A DNA stretch of 64,000 nt, from the NCBI RefSeq assembly GCF_048569485.1, contig NC_134357.1, positions 109,848,744 through 109,912,743 on the forward strand, written 5' to 3'. The notes below the pieces were generated by a model, which was not told where the DNA came from, ran no database searches, and was given only the letters and a program-made list of their open reading frames with translations. The translations under genes and the position numbers were made by a program. Origin of the DNA: Anomaloglossus baeobatrachus (lineage: Eukaryota; Chordata; Amphibia; Anura; Aromobatidae). Numbering within the stretch: position 1 is the first letter of the stretch; each line of letters begins with the position of its first letter. Of the stretch, positions 31,946 through 43,530 are shown one piece after another.

Positions 31946-33966
31946 AATAAACATGGAGTCCCTACTGTGTCTGTGTATTTATTTCTAATAAAGTATTTTT
32001 CTCTGTGTGGTCTTTTTTTTTTAAACCCTTTATTGGAGATTCTTAATGGCCAGGTCAACCTTGGTCTGACATTAAGAATCTCGGACTTTATACCAGCGGG
32101 TAAAACATAGCTGGTATTAACCCCTTATTACCCAGTGTGCCACCTGCCACCAGGGCCACTGGAAGAGTTGGATACAGCGCCAGAAGATGGCGCTTCTATG
32201 AAAGCGCCATTTTCTGGGGCGGCTGTGGACTGCAATTCGCAGCGGGGGGCCCAGAAAGTTTGGGCACCCTTCACTGCGGATTCCAATCCCCAGCTGCCTA
32301 GTTGTACCTGGCTGGACTCAAAAATTCGGCGAAGCCCATGTCATTTTTTTTTTAAATTATTTCATGAAATTCATGAAATAAAAAAAAAAAGGGCTTCTCT
32401 ATATTTTTGGTTCCCAGCTGGGTACACCTAGGCAGCTGGGGGTTGGGGGCAGCCCGTAGCTGCCTGCTGTACCTGGCTAGCATACAAAAATATGGCGAAG
32501 CCCACGTCATTTTCTTAAAAACGTTTTCAGGGAAAAAACCTTTATAAAAAAAAAAATGCTTCCCTGCATTTCTATTGCCAGTGAAAGTAACACCAAGCAG
32601 CGGGGGCTAGCAGCCAGTAGCTGCTTTGGGTACCCTTAGCAACAGAAAATGCAGCGGGAGCCCACAAACAATGTGATTTTTTTGTTTTTTTATTTTTAAT
32701 GAATTTTTTTTAAAAAAAAAACGGCATGGGCTTCGCCCATCGAGCACCAGAGCATTTTACTGCTCAATTCATCCCAAGTAATCAGATGACTCCAGTGTCG
32801 GCCGATTACTTGTTCTGTGTCCCCCTGCATCCAACGCAGCGTGTACGGGCTGTGAGGTGAGCGGAGTGGAGACAGTGACATGCTCTGCTCTGACACATAG
32901 TGTGCTGCATGTCACTATCTTTCTCCACTCTGGTACTTGTTGTGCAGGTGACCGGATGCTACATGTCACTAACTGTCTCCACTATGGGACTTGTTGTGCA
33001 GGTGAGAGTGTATACAGTTGGTACTATGCAGCAGAAATCACAGAGTGGGGCAGTTAGTGACATGTATCATCCGGTCACCTGCACAACAAGTCCCAGAGTG
33101 GATACAGTGACATGCAGCACACTATGTGTCAGAGCAGAGCATGTCACCAACTTGCTCTGCTCTGTCACCTGCGGTGCTGCATGTCACGTTTTTGCCGCGA
33201 TTTGGTGCCTTTTTTGCTGCGTTTTTGCTCACTGCGTTTTTAATCAGTGCACAATGCCATTAAAGATTGTTGATGAAAAAAATAAAAAAGGTCTGATGTC
33301 ATTTCCTTATTCAAAATGTTCATTGTATGCAGGAGAGCAGACAGCAGCTGCAGAACTACAAGGCTCAGCATCCTCCATCCAGGACTGTATGCAGTTTTTT
33401 ACCCAAAAAGAAAAAAAAATGACGTGGGCTTCGCCATATTTTTGTATGCTAGCCGGGTACAGCAGGCAGGTACGGGCTGCCCCCAACCCCCAGCTGCCTA
33501 GTTGTACCCGGCTGGGAACCAAAAATATAGAGAAGCCCTTTTTTTTTTTTAATTATTTCATGAATTTCATGAAATAATTAAAAAAAAAAATGACGTGAGC
33601 TTCGCCTAATTTTGGTGTCCAGCCGGGTACAACTAGGCAGCTGGGGATTGGAATCCACAGTGAAGGGTGCCCAAGCTTTCTGGGCACCCCCACTGCGAAT
33701 TGCAGTCCGCAACCACCCCAGAAAATGGCGCTTTCATAGAAGCGCCATCTTCTGGCGCTGAATCCAACTCTTCCAGCTGCCCTGATGCCGGGTGGCTAGC
33801 CGGGTAATAATGGAGTTATAAGCCCGAAATTCATGGTGTCACGCCAATAGTAGACATGGCCACCATGAATTTCTAGTAATGATAAAAAAAAAACAAAAAC
33901 ACAACACACAGAAAAATATTTTTATTAGAAATAAAACACAACACAATTAGTGACTCCATCTTTATT
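31946..33966. mobile_element. 2-kb hairpin (foldback) module
   Basis: Long inverted arms about a centre near 32990. Paired landmarks: ggcgcttctatgaaagcgcc (32190) with its partner at 33730; ctgcctagttgtacc (32292) with ggtacaactagg (33626); tttctaataaagta (31982) with tttattagaaataaa (33921). The middle repeats tgacatgc-gctctgctctgac. No frame with protein features. Confidence 0.85.
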
Positions 33967-34960
33967 GAAATAAACCCCCCTCCGCAGTTATCCTGGGTCA
34001 GGGTCCCGCGCCGTCCAATCCGGATCCAATATCATCTGATCGGTTTGCTGGAAGGCAAAGCGATCAGATGATGTGTCAGGTTAAACTACGTGAATCACAT
34101 CACACATCAGCTGATTGTATAAAAGCCGATTATACAATCAGCTGAAGCATCAGTGCAAAATAAATAAATAAATAAATAAATACTCACGTCTGTGCTGATT
34201 ACCGGCAGCTCCTGGAGCGGAGTCTGATCCTGGCCCATCACTGCAGGAGCGGCCGGTAATCAGCTGATGAAGTCCCCTGATGGCAGGATCAGCTGATAGC
34301 CGGCCGGGTGCGAAAAAGCCGGCGAGAATCGATCAGCTGATGCGTCAGGTGACTGCATCAGGTGATCCACCGCCAGGTCCTGCAAGCTTCTTGCATGCAC
34401 CAGGGAGACTGCACACAGCCGAAGCGGCGGTACCGAGACAGGGGCTGGGAGCAGGCATGGCACCGGGACCCTGCAGACAGGTGAGTATGACATACACACA
34501 CACATACACACTCACACACACACACTGTATATATACACACACACACTGTATATACGCACACACACACTGTATATACGCGCACACACACTTTCTTCCCCTG
34601 GCTGTGTAGAGCTGCTGCTGTCTCTGTGTGATTGCTCTCAGTGCACATCCACTGGGAAGAGGCAGGGAGGAGGGTTTGGGTGGGAGCAGAGTGGGTGTAT
34701 TAGACACAATGGGTGTGTTAGATAAGCTAGACACCGCCCTAGAGCCACAAAGAATTCTGGGACTTGTAGGAACTGAACACAGGAAGTCAGAGGAGAGATT
34801 AACCCCATCAGAGCTGGAGCCAGCAATGAGCATGTGAGCTAGTGCACAATGAAAGGTAATTTTGCTGAAAAAACATAATAGATGTGTTGAGGGGCACATA
34901 TTAGCAAGATTTATCAGGAAAAAAAAAAATCAGTTTTGGTAACTGGACAACTTCTTTAAT
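33967..34960. repeat. Right part of hairpin complex with microsatellites
   Basis: Repeated cagctgat and atcagctgat words at 34030-34350, (aaat)n at 34157-34182, and an interrupted (ca)n with cactgtatata units at 34495-34590. 34730-34960 matches no gene and ends in a T2-like terminus with TTAA at 34956. Confidence 0.6.
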
Positions 34961-34964
34961 ACTT

Positions 34965-35203
34965 TAGGGGAACCAAGCAGAATTCTGGTGGTTTGAGGGG
35001 TTGAATAATAAATGACCCTCTGAATAAACTTTTCACAATTTAAAAAAAAAAAAAAAAAAAAAAGAAATAACATTCTTTTTTGCTGCAGTGCATTTCACAC
35101 TTTCAGGCTAATCTACAGTCCAAATGTCACAATGCCAAGTTAATTCCGAATGTGTAAACCTGCTAAATCTGCAGGAGGTTGAATACTACTTGTAGGCACT
35201 GTA
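34965..35203 (-). mobile_element. Tc1-type terminus inserted beside an LTR
   Basis: Read on the minus strand it starts cagtgcctacaagtagtatt at a TA dinucleotide and continues through the family's subterminal region, followed by a poly(T/A) run (35041-35063). The rest of the element is missing to the left. Confidence 0.65.
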
Positions 35204-36186
35204 AGTTCGTGACGTCACCCACGGGTTGTGGTGAGTGTGGACACCACCGCTGCCGTTAACTAGGCTCCCGGGGACGGTGTTGTGCAGCCTGTGTTGACCC
35301 CTCCGTAGGCAGGGGGTGATGGTCCTAGGGCCAGGTGGTTGCGAGGTGCGGACGTGTTGGTGCGGTGCGGTGCGCAGCCCGAGGGCACTGTTGTACTCAC
35401 TATGACAGATACACCTGAGTCTCTGGTAAACCAAAAGGATGGTGGTCAGTGCCCGCAGCTGGTTGCGTCTGGTCCCCCACCTGGTTCGGTGGTTCCCGCC
35501 TTTCTCCTGCACCTCGTTTTTGTAGATTTTGACTGCCTATGCCTCAGCGACGGTAGTCCGCTCCCCGGCTTTATGTGTGTCGGGGAACCCGTTTGCCCGC
35601 AGGCGCTGGCCCGTGGGCTCTCTCTGCCTGTGCGGTGGCTTTCTAACCCCCTCGGTGGGCTGTTGCCGTCTTTCGGGTCTTGGGACGGGAAAGAACCTAA
35701 GGTCCAGACCTCAATCAGTAAATTCGACGTGGTCCAGTGGCTTCTGGACCTCGTTCTGGGTCTGAGTACCCCTCCTGGTGCTCCGGTTTCCAGTTGGTTC
35801 CCCGGTTCTGTACCGGCGGGCCACTACCTTGTCCTGGTCCCTTACGGTTCCACCAGCCGTCTTCCCGACTCCTGCAGGCGGCAACCATCGTCTGCCTCCT
35901 GGCCACAGGGTATCTGGGCTACGACCCAGACCCCTGACAGACGTTTACACTTTACTACTACTCTCCTCTCCTCCCTAACAGATCTCATCTCCTGTGTTGT
36001 CCCATCTCAGGCTATCCGAACTCCTCGGTGGGCGTGGCTAACCACCTGGCTCCGCCCCTGGTGTGAACGTCAAGACCTGAGAGGGGTGACTCAGGGTTTT
36101 TAGGTTGGCTGCTTTTACCTTTATTAGGGGACGGGTGTTTGTGCAAGGGCCTACCTGTGACTACCTGGCTAGTCCAGGGCGTCACA
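35204..36186 (-). mobile_element. Solitary LTR with leader, third related family
   Basis: On the minus strand it begins TGTGACGCCCTGG at 36186 with a hairpin (TGTGAC with GTCACA, CTGG with CCAG). About 965 bp later it reaches a primer-binding-like tgacgtcacgaac (35204-35216), one base from the site in the young LTR elements. A Tc1 terminus then cuts off the internal region. The 254-codon plus-strand frame over it is antisense noise. An old relic. Confidence 0.72.
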
Positions 36187-37985
36187 CATGCAGTAGCGTT
36201 TCCCATATTCCTGATCAGCCAGATCCTTTGCCCCATCTCCCCAATGGTTGATAGTGTAGAATAAAAAATATCAGTCGAGAGGTTGAGACAGGTCTCCCGC
36301 TTTCAAATTAATGGAATCGGAGCTTTTTTCCCCACTGTAGCTAATGAACAGTAATTTTTCAAAACCTATTTCAAGAACAAAATGGATGGAATCGGAATCA
36401 TTACTTTTTGCAGCAATTCATAAAAATGTGTTGGAGGTGGTAGCGCCCACCTTTACTGTGTTATGGTAATTGTCTGTGTTGAAAAAGTAATGTTTTAAGG
36501 ACCATGTACGCTGTTAAACTCCTGCACGGGTGCCCGATGTAGCAGAGACGAGATCAGGTAGCAGTCGGCCCCACCTAGTGGTCAGGTAAGAGCAGCGTGA
36601 GATTAGATATTGGGTAAGATAGGAGAAGTGTAGATTGCCAGTGGGTTGGTTAGAGAGATGGGCCTTGTGGGGAGTTAGTTCTACAGAAGAGTTCAAGGAC
36701 TAAAGACGCAGCATGGAGTAAGGGACGGTAAGGGAACCCTGAGGTAACCTCTTAAAGGTCTGGAGCCTATGGCTCACCCCGACGGGCACAGGGGAAGTCT
36801 TCTGAATAAACAGCCGTTTGGGCCAGAAGTGGACAGCAGTGAAAATAAGAGTGCGGGAACGGAGACACAGGTGCCGGCAGCTTATGGGCTTGTTCCAAGA
36901 TAGTGGGGATAGGTTGAGAGAAAAAGTACCCAAGTGAAAACAGCAGCAGAACTATAGGAGTGAAGCCATGTCTGTCATAATGGTGAAAAGGAAAATAAAC
37001 TGTTCAAGTTTGGTTTCCAAGAGTACTCTGGTACTGGTGGTGTTATGTTTTGTCTACTGCATCTACAATGGGGACTGTTGTAGGTTAGACAGCAACCATA
37101 AGAAAATAGAAAGTGTCACACACCCCAACCGAAGACCTACACACACACTGACTCCCTCTGGCTAAGGACTGAGGAGCCTCCAAGGCCCAGCGTCCGTACC
37201 ATCCTTCAAATGCACAAACAATATTTGCATATAGTCTTTAAATGACACCAGTTCCTGATCTTCGCTGAGGGTGCAGCCAATGAGGGGTTAATCAAACTCT
37301 GATTGGGTTCCTGTAATGGCGAGTGAATGGTGGAAAAGTATCTTATTGTGAATGATGTGTACCTGAGACTGGTAGGGATATTATAGTTAGCATTTCCAGC
37401 CAGAACAAAGTCATGTTTGCAGAATGGTGTGGGCACCATGGAGACAAAGGCCTGGAATACAGAGAGTGGCGCAAAGAGCCACAGTTACGACCGGTGTGGG
37501 AGTGAGCATCGTGATAAAACACTGGGGTAGTGTCCCATACTGGAAAAGGCCCTTTAAGTGTAGGACTGTTATCCAGAGTGATTGAAAGTCCAGTGTATGC
37601 AGAAAAGGGTCAGGGTGACCTGAAGAGCGGTGGAGCGAGCTCAGGCATGCCTGAAAATCCAGGATGTCAGAAATGTTATTCATGTAAAGTTACTGTTGTT
37701 GTGCAATGCTCCAAAGACAACTGCTTTCATATTGGAAGTCTGCAATAAGGAGGCAGAAGAAGTCTTCCTGCCAAGTAGCCAGATATATGTCCAGTCCAAG
37801 CTGTGAGAGTTTCCAGTCCAGTCCTCAGTGGTATAGCAACTGCTTTTGCCGCCCCCCTCCGTTGGCCGTCGATAATCCACGAACCTTCAAAAATCCGGAA
37901 AGCAATTAAAATATTTATTTTTCATGGAACTACAATCAAAGATCTAATTGTAGACTGCTGCTATTAGTCCTAGACTTTCACCTTT
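36187..37985. other. Unassigned, probably old retroelement debris
   Basis: No domain recognised in any frame. Segments such as ggtagcgcccacctttactg (36438) and the GC-rich tract 36500-37500 have the texture of worn LTR or leader sequence, but I cannot assign a family. Frames here are short and lack motifs. Confidence 0.35.
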
Positions 37986-38017
37986 TTACACACATATGTA
38001 GGCCTATTATACATGCA

Positions 38018-38382
38018 CACAGCTCTGCTACATACATACAGACACACACAGCTCTGCTACATACATACAGACACACACACAGCTCTGCTACATACAGACA
38101 CACACACAGCTCTGCTACATACAGACACACACACAGCTCTGCTGCATACATACAGACAGACACAGCTCTGCTACATACATACAGACACACACAGCTCTAC
38201 TGCATACATACAGACAGACACACACACAGCTCTACTGCATACATACAGATACACACAACTATGCTGCATAGACAGACACACACAACTTTGCTGGATCGAC
38301 AGACACACACAACTCTGATGCATACATACAGACACACACAATTCTGCTGCATACATACAGACACACACAACTCTGCTGCATA
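38018..38382. repeat. CA-rich minisatellite, left part
   Basis: Units such as acacacacagctctgctaca plus tacatacag, 23-31 bp long, about 14 copies. The array continues at 43531-43765 after the LTR element, so the element inserted into an existing minisatellite. Confidence 0.93.
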
Positions 38383-39623
38383 TGTGGCGCCCCTGACCTG
38401 GTCAGGCACCACTGAGTACTGCACCCATGCTGGGGACAGTACAATACAGGTAATCCAGAAGGCTGACCGAGGTGTGACTACACAGGCGCATAGTGATCAG
38501 GTCTCACACATGTACCTATGAGAGGACCCCTGGGGATCCCAGGAGGGGGAAAAGCCTTCACCTCCACTGGAATAGTGGAGGGGGCCAAAAGCCTCCATCT
38601 CCTCTCAAGGGGTGTGGTAAGAGAATCTGGTTGCTAGGTGGCGTAGGCAGGCACAAAAGGGAAAAGAGAAGGAGGAGTAAACGGTCTGCAGCAGAGTGTG
38701 GAGGAGTGAGGAGCAGGAAAGTGGAGCTCAGACAGGAGCAGCAGTGAAGGTCCCAGATGTGAGCCGGTTCAGAGCAGAGTCCAGGGAGCTCCGAGGAGAG
38801 CTGACCCCTTCCCCTGGGCTGCTGTAGTCTGACAGCGTCCGCGCAGTGGCTACCGACGGGGGAGAACGGTCACCTAGGAGGGCTACCCGAAACCCATCTC
38901 CAGCTAAAGAGAGAGCACAGAGTGGGAAGTAAGGAGACTGCTAGGGAGAACCAGGCCCAAACGGGCGGCAGATCCCGGAGTGGGGATAGATCCACCTTTC
39001 CCTGCTAAACCTGCCGGTGTGGGGCCCTCAAAGCCCACACCACAACACCACAAAAGCCGCAGCCACGTAGCCACAGTTAGGGCCCATAGCTCACAGGAGG
39101 CAAGCAGCTGGAGTGAGCTGGTCCAGGCCACAAGCAAACGGCAAACGAAGGGGAGTGAGGCTTCAGCAACTTCCCTGGGTGACCCCCATAGGGACTAAAA
39201 GTCGGGGTTACCCCAAACCACCAAGGGCTAAGGAAGGCGAGTTGGTAGTCACCATCAGAAGTCAGCCTGAAGGATACCTGGTTCCCGCCTGGTTCATCCC
39301 AGCTACGCCCGGGTTACTCACCCTGCCACCTGAAGTGAGTAAAAACCCTGAAAGACATTCTGCCTGTGTGGAGTTATTCTGCGCCTTGTGGTTCTACGCA
39401 CCTACACAGGGCCCTGGGGCTTGCCTCACTCTCAGGAGGCTATTCCAACTAACTGCACTCACCATCAGCCCCAGGCGTCCCTCAACCTGCAGTGGCGGTC
39501 CCTACTGGCCGCAATACTGAGAGTGGCGTCACGACAAGAAGAAGATCTCCTACCTGTGACAGGATCCAGCCGAGTGGAGTCCCTGAAGGTAATGCACCGA
39601 CACAGCGTCCCCGGGGCTCGACA
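38383..39623 (+). repeat. 5' LTR of copy 2
   Basis: Starts TGTGGCGCC and ends GCTCGACA. The segment at about 38620-38800 differs strongly from the copy 1 LTR while the flanking parts match closely. Confidence 0.92.
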
Positions 39624-39625
39624 TC

Positions 39626-39643
39626 TGGCGTCACGAACAGGAT
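39626..39643 (+). other. Primer-binding site, copy 2
   Basis: Identical to the copy 1 site (tggcgtcacgaacaggat), two bases after the LTR. Unchanged despite subfamily divergence, as expected for a functional primer site. Confidence 0.78.
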
Positions 39644-39672
39644 AAGGACTAGACCTGTTCAGACAGGTGACC

Positions 39673-41712
39673 ATGTGCCTGGGCGGTCCGCTTGAAAAAT
39701 TGGAAGCGCCGCCATATTGCCACCATGAAAAGCGCGCTGAAAAACAACAGCAGCCCGCGCTGGAAGAAGTTACCGCCCACGAAGAGGTGTGGCTACCCAG
39801 AGATCCCCTGCAGAGTTCTGACCTCGCTTGTGAAGAGAGCGGAAGCGTTCAGAGACGTCGGGACAGAAAGGGAGCCAGAAGCCTGCTGCTGGGAGAGGAG
39901 CTGCTGAAAGAGGCAGAGCGGAAACTGAACAGCTTGCTACTAGAGGCAACGACGAGTCCACTGCTGGGAAATCGTACAGAAGAGGGCGCAGAAGAAATGG
40001 CGTCTGACCGCAGAAACCCAGAACCGGGCTCCGCTGCCTGGTGGTATCGGGAGCTGGCCCAGTTCTGCGACCGACTGGAGACCCGGGTCGTGGAGCAGAT
40101 CAGAGAAGAACGCATGGAACTTCTGGAGATGGCTGCCGCGGTTCAGGCCTATGAAGGGAGAGCCGCGCGCCGAGCGCCAGACCGAGTGGCAACGACTCAG
40201 ACCCCGATGCTGCCACCGATGGGTGAGTCCAGTATTACCCCTGCCGGCCCGGATGCCCCGACCCCTGCTGCCACGCCCGCGGTCCCTGAAGAGGCGCCCG
40301 GCGCGGCGACGCTGAGCCAGGCCGCAGCCACGCCAGGTGCGGCCCGCCAAGCCCAGGCCGCCGCAGCGATGCCCTGCTCGGCCCACCAAGACCCGGTCCC
40401 TGCAGCGAAGCCCTGCCCGGCCCGCAAAGAACCGGCTGCCACCGCGACCCTCATCCACGCCGCAGGTGTGACGCTGACCCAGGCCGCCGCCTTGCTAGGC
40501 CCGGCCCGCCGAGACCCCACCGCAGCAGCAACGCTCGTCCGCGCCGCAAGTGAGGTGCTGAACCAGGCCGCAGCCCCGCCAGGTGCGGCCCGCCAAGCTC
40601 CGATCGAGGCAGCGACGCCCAGCCCAGCCTGCAAAGACCCCACCGCAGCTGCGACGTCGATCCAAGCTGCGCCAGAAACGCCCATCCAGGCCGCCGCCAT
40701 GCCAGGCGCGGCCCGCCAAGACCAGGCCGCCGCCATGCCAGGCGCGGCCCGCCGAGACAAGATTGCATCACCATTTTTCCCGGCCTGCAAGGCCAGAGCA
40801 GACACCGCTCCCCAGTCCAAAGAGGTCCCTGCTGGAAAGCCCACGCTGGGGGAGGACCCCGCATACTGGCAGCTGAAGGCTGACATGGAGGCCAAGTTTC
40901 CACAATGGTTGGTGGACCAGTACATACTCCCTCCGCATACCCCCAAGACGACTCCTGCAGCAATCATGCCAAAAAGATCCCTGCCTGGGCCTGCTGAAGA
41001 AAGTCCATCCCCAGCACTGCCACCAAAGGAGTGCTCAGAAGAACTAAGGGGGAGGGGAGGCCAGGAAGCTGAGGAGCTGACTCAGGAGCCACCAGCAGTG
41101 GATCCATGCCCAGAGCCGGAGATGTTGCCATATTCCCGCTGGGATGAGGAAGACCTAACACCGTCTGCGGAAGAAGATTTGCCTAAAAGCCTCACCTGGG
41201 AGCTTGTAAGCTGTACCTCGCAGAATCAAGCCCGCAAGACACGGCGCCGTAGCCGAAACCAGTTGTCACCTGCTCCGCCATCCCCAGAGCAAAGAGATGA
41301 CATAACGGCCAGAGACCTAGAAGAAAAACGGTTCCTGAGAAGAGCCAAAGCACAGGTCAGAGGACCCCTTTGTAGAGGAATTGTGGAAGACTTTAGCCTG
41401 AAGTCAGGATACGGGTTCATCGTTGCACCTGGTATCAAAGAAGGCATTTTTGTCAATAGGAGAGACGTCAGAGCTAATTTGCCCAGAGGACATCCTGGAA
41501 GGAACCTGAGAATGGGAGACACAGTGCAGTTTACCATGCATCAAGGCGAAAGAGGCTGGTACGCGCTAGATGTAGCACCATGTCCTAAAGAAGAAGAAAG
41601 GAAAGACAGCGATAAAGAAAAAGAAACAGACACGGATGAAGAAAAAGGTCAAGGAAACAACAGGTGCCGCAGCCCTACAGGCCCAAGCCCTGGTGAAGAG
41701 GAGTCTGCATAA
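39673..41712 (+). CDS. Cold-shock-domain protein of LTR element, copy 2
   Basis: 679 codons from ATG at 39673. Same order as copy 1: charged start, Trp-Trp helical segment, longer Ala/Pro-rich repeat region with a different number of units, acidic Pro-rich region, cold-shock domain at about 557-631 with SGYGFI and GIFVN, and a shorter Lys/Glu-rich tail. The first 130 bases match copy 1 without a difference seen, yet the cold-shock domain differs at many silent positions and few amino acids. This points to selection on the protein and to a mosaic history. Function is unproven. Confidence 0.85.
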   Translation: MCLGGPLEKLEAPPYCHHEKRAEKQQQPALEEVTAHEEVWLPRDPLQSSDLACEESGSVQRRRDRKGARSLLLGEELLKEAERKLNSLLLEATTSPLLGNRTEEGAEEMASDRRNPEPGSAAWWYRELAQFCDRLETRVVEQIREERMELLEMAAAVQAYEGRAARRAPDRVATTQTPMLPPMGESSITPAGPDAPTPAATPAVPEEAPGAATLSQAAATPGAARQAQAAAAMPCSAHQDPVPAAKPCPARKEPAATATLIHAAGVTLTQAAALLGPARRDPTAAATLVRAASEVLNQAAAPPGAARQAPIEAATPSPACKDPTAAATSIQAAPETPIQAAAMPGAARQDQAAAMPGAARRDKIASPFFPACKARADTAPQSKEVPAGKPTLGEDPAYWQLKADMEAKFPQWLVDQYILPPHTPKTTPAAIMPKRSLPGPAEESPSPALPPKECSEELRGRGGQEAEELTQEPPAVDPCPEPEMLPYSRWDEEDLTPSAEEDLPKSLTWELVSCTSQNQARKTRRRSRNQLSPAPPSPEQRDDITARDLEEKRFLRRAKAQVRGPLCRGIVEDFSLKSGYGFIVAPGIKEGIFVNRRDVRANLPRGHPGRNLRMGDTVQFTMHQGERGWYALDVAPCPKEEERKDSDKEKETDTDEEKGQGNNRCRSPTGPSPGEEESA

Positions 41713-42289
41713 GTTAAAGTAAAGCAAGTTACTGTTTTGACAAGTTTGAAGTTTTGCAACGTTGATGTTTAAGAGATGTGCCCACATAAACTAATGTGAG
41801 AAATGAACCTTAAGGCTATGAACTGGCTATAGCCACAAACTCTCGCAGTGTAAATAGTTACACCAGAGGGCACCACCACCACCAGAGCCAGCCTGTTTAG
41901 GGGCTTGGCTCGTCTGCAACCAGGGAGCACGTCCGTATATAGGGCCTTGGCTCACCTGCAACCAGAGAGCATGCCTGGGTACCTGGTCAGCACCAACTGT
42001 GAAGGCCGCCTCTGGATCCTGCCAGAAGAGGCTGAAGGCGCGGCTCCACCAGGCCAGGTATACCCTGAAACCACCAGCCCATGGAAGCCGCCTCTACATC
42101 CTGCCAGAAGTGGCTGAAGGCGCGGCCAACGTGAGAGGGTTTTGGGTGGGTTAACGGACTTGTGGGTGGAGGGTGGTGATGTATGGTACCTGGTGGTTTT
42201 AAAAATGTTTTACCATGTTTTAATGTTTTATGCATTTTAAAATGTTGTCTTGCAGCCCGAGGACGTGCTGGTGATAACTAAGGGGGAAA
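41713..42289 (+). other. 3' untranslated internal region, copy 2
   Basis: Parallels 25014-25626, slightly shorter, ending ctaagggggaaa before the 3' LTR. Confidence 0.8.
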
Positions 42290-43530
42290 TGTGGCGCCCC
42301 TGACCTGGTCAGGCACCACTGAGTACTGCACCCATGCTGGGGACAGTACAATACAGGTAATCCAGAAGGCTGACCGAGGTGTGACTACACAGGCGCATAG
42401 TGATCAGGTCTCACACATGTACCTATGAGAGGACCCCTGGGGATCCCAGGAGGGGGAAAAGCCTTCACCTCCACTGGAATAGTGGAGGGGGCCAAAAGCC
42501 TCCATCTCCTCTCAAGGGGTGTGGTAAGAGAATCTGGTTGCTAGGTGGCGTAGGCAGGCACAAAAGGGAAAAGAGAAGGAGGAGTAAACGGTCTGCAGCA
42601 GAGTGTGGAGGAGTGAGGAGCAGGAAAGTGGAGCTCAGACAGGAGCAGCAGTGAAGGTCCCAGATGTGAGCCAGTTCAGAGCAGAGTCCAGGGAGCTCCG
42701 AGGAGAGCTGACCCCTTCCCCTGGGCTGCTGTAGTCTGACAGCGTCCGCGCAGTGGCTACCGACGGGGGAGAACGGTCACCTAGGAGGGCTACCCGAAAC
42801 CCATCTCCAGCTAAAGAGAGAGCACAGAGTGGGAAGTAAGGAGACTGCTAGGGAGAACGAGGCCCAAACGGGCGGCAGATCCCGGAGTGGGGATAGATCC
42901 ACCTTTCCCTGCTAAACCTGCCGTTGTGGGGCCCTCAAAGCCCACACCACAACACCACAAAAGCCGCAGCCACGTAGCCACAGTTAGGGCCCATAGCTCA
43001 CAGGAGGCAAGCAGCTGGAGTGAGCTGGTCCAGGCCACAAGCAAACGGCAAACGAAGGGGAGTGAGGCTTCAGCAACTTCCCTGGGTGACCCCCATAGGG
43101 ACTAAAAGTCGGGGTTACCCCAAACCACCAAGGGCTAAGGAAGGCGAGTTGGTAGTCACCATCAGAAGTCAGCCTGAAGGATACCTGGTTCCCGCCTGGT
43201 TCATCCCAGCTACGCCCGGGTTACTCACCCTGCCACCTGAAGTGAGTAAAAACCCTGAAAGACATTCTGCCTGTGTGGAGTTATTCTGCGCCTTGTGGTT
43301 CTACGCACCTACACAGGGCCCTGGGGCTTGCCTCACTCTCAGGAGGCTATTCCAACTAACTGCACTCACCATCAGCCCCAGGCGTCCCTCAACCTGCAAT
43401 GGCGGTCCCTACTGGCCGCAATACTGAGAGTGGCGTCACGACAAGAAGAAGATCTCCTACCTGTGACAGGATCCAGCCGAGTGGAGTCCCTGAAGGTAAT
43501 GCACCGACACAGCGTCCCCGGGGCTCGACA
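42290..43530 (+). repeat. 3' LTR of copy 2
   Basis: 1241 bp, nearly identical to 38383-39623; followed by CATA, the second target duplication copy. Confidence 0.92.

Larger units (their letters stand above)
38383..43530 (+). mobile_element. LTR element with cold-shock-domain frame, copy 2, looks whole
   Basis: 5148 bp. LTRs 38383-39623 and 42290-43530 (each 1241 bp, about four differences by eye, so roughly 0.3% apart and recent). Target duplication is CATA. Same layout as copy 1: primer-binding site 39626-39643, one long frame, tail, polypurine tract. LTRs differ from copy 1 in the middle, marking a distinct subfamily. No enzyme genes. Confidence 0.93.

Noticed and set aside
29800-32110. 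Reading frames of 679-752 codons on both strands
   Set aside because: They lie in a 21-bp pyrimidine repeat whose period is a multiple of three; Ser/Leu/Phe/Pro or Arg/Glu/Gly/Lys repeats are what such DNA gives by chance.
34280-34899. Possible host exon in the GC-rich stretch with CA repeats
   Set aside because: Frames are driven by cagctgat and cacaca repeats and match no protein I recognise; the sequence belongs to a hairpin element complex.
35339-36103. 254-codon plus-strand frame
   Set aside because: Antisense to an LTR whose start, hairpin and primer-site-like end read on the minus strand; no protein motif.
38018-38382. Short Cys/Val-rich or His/Thr-rich frames
   Set aside because: Translations of the CA-rich minisatellite.
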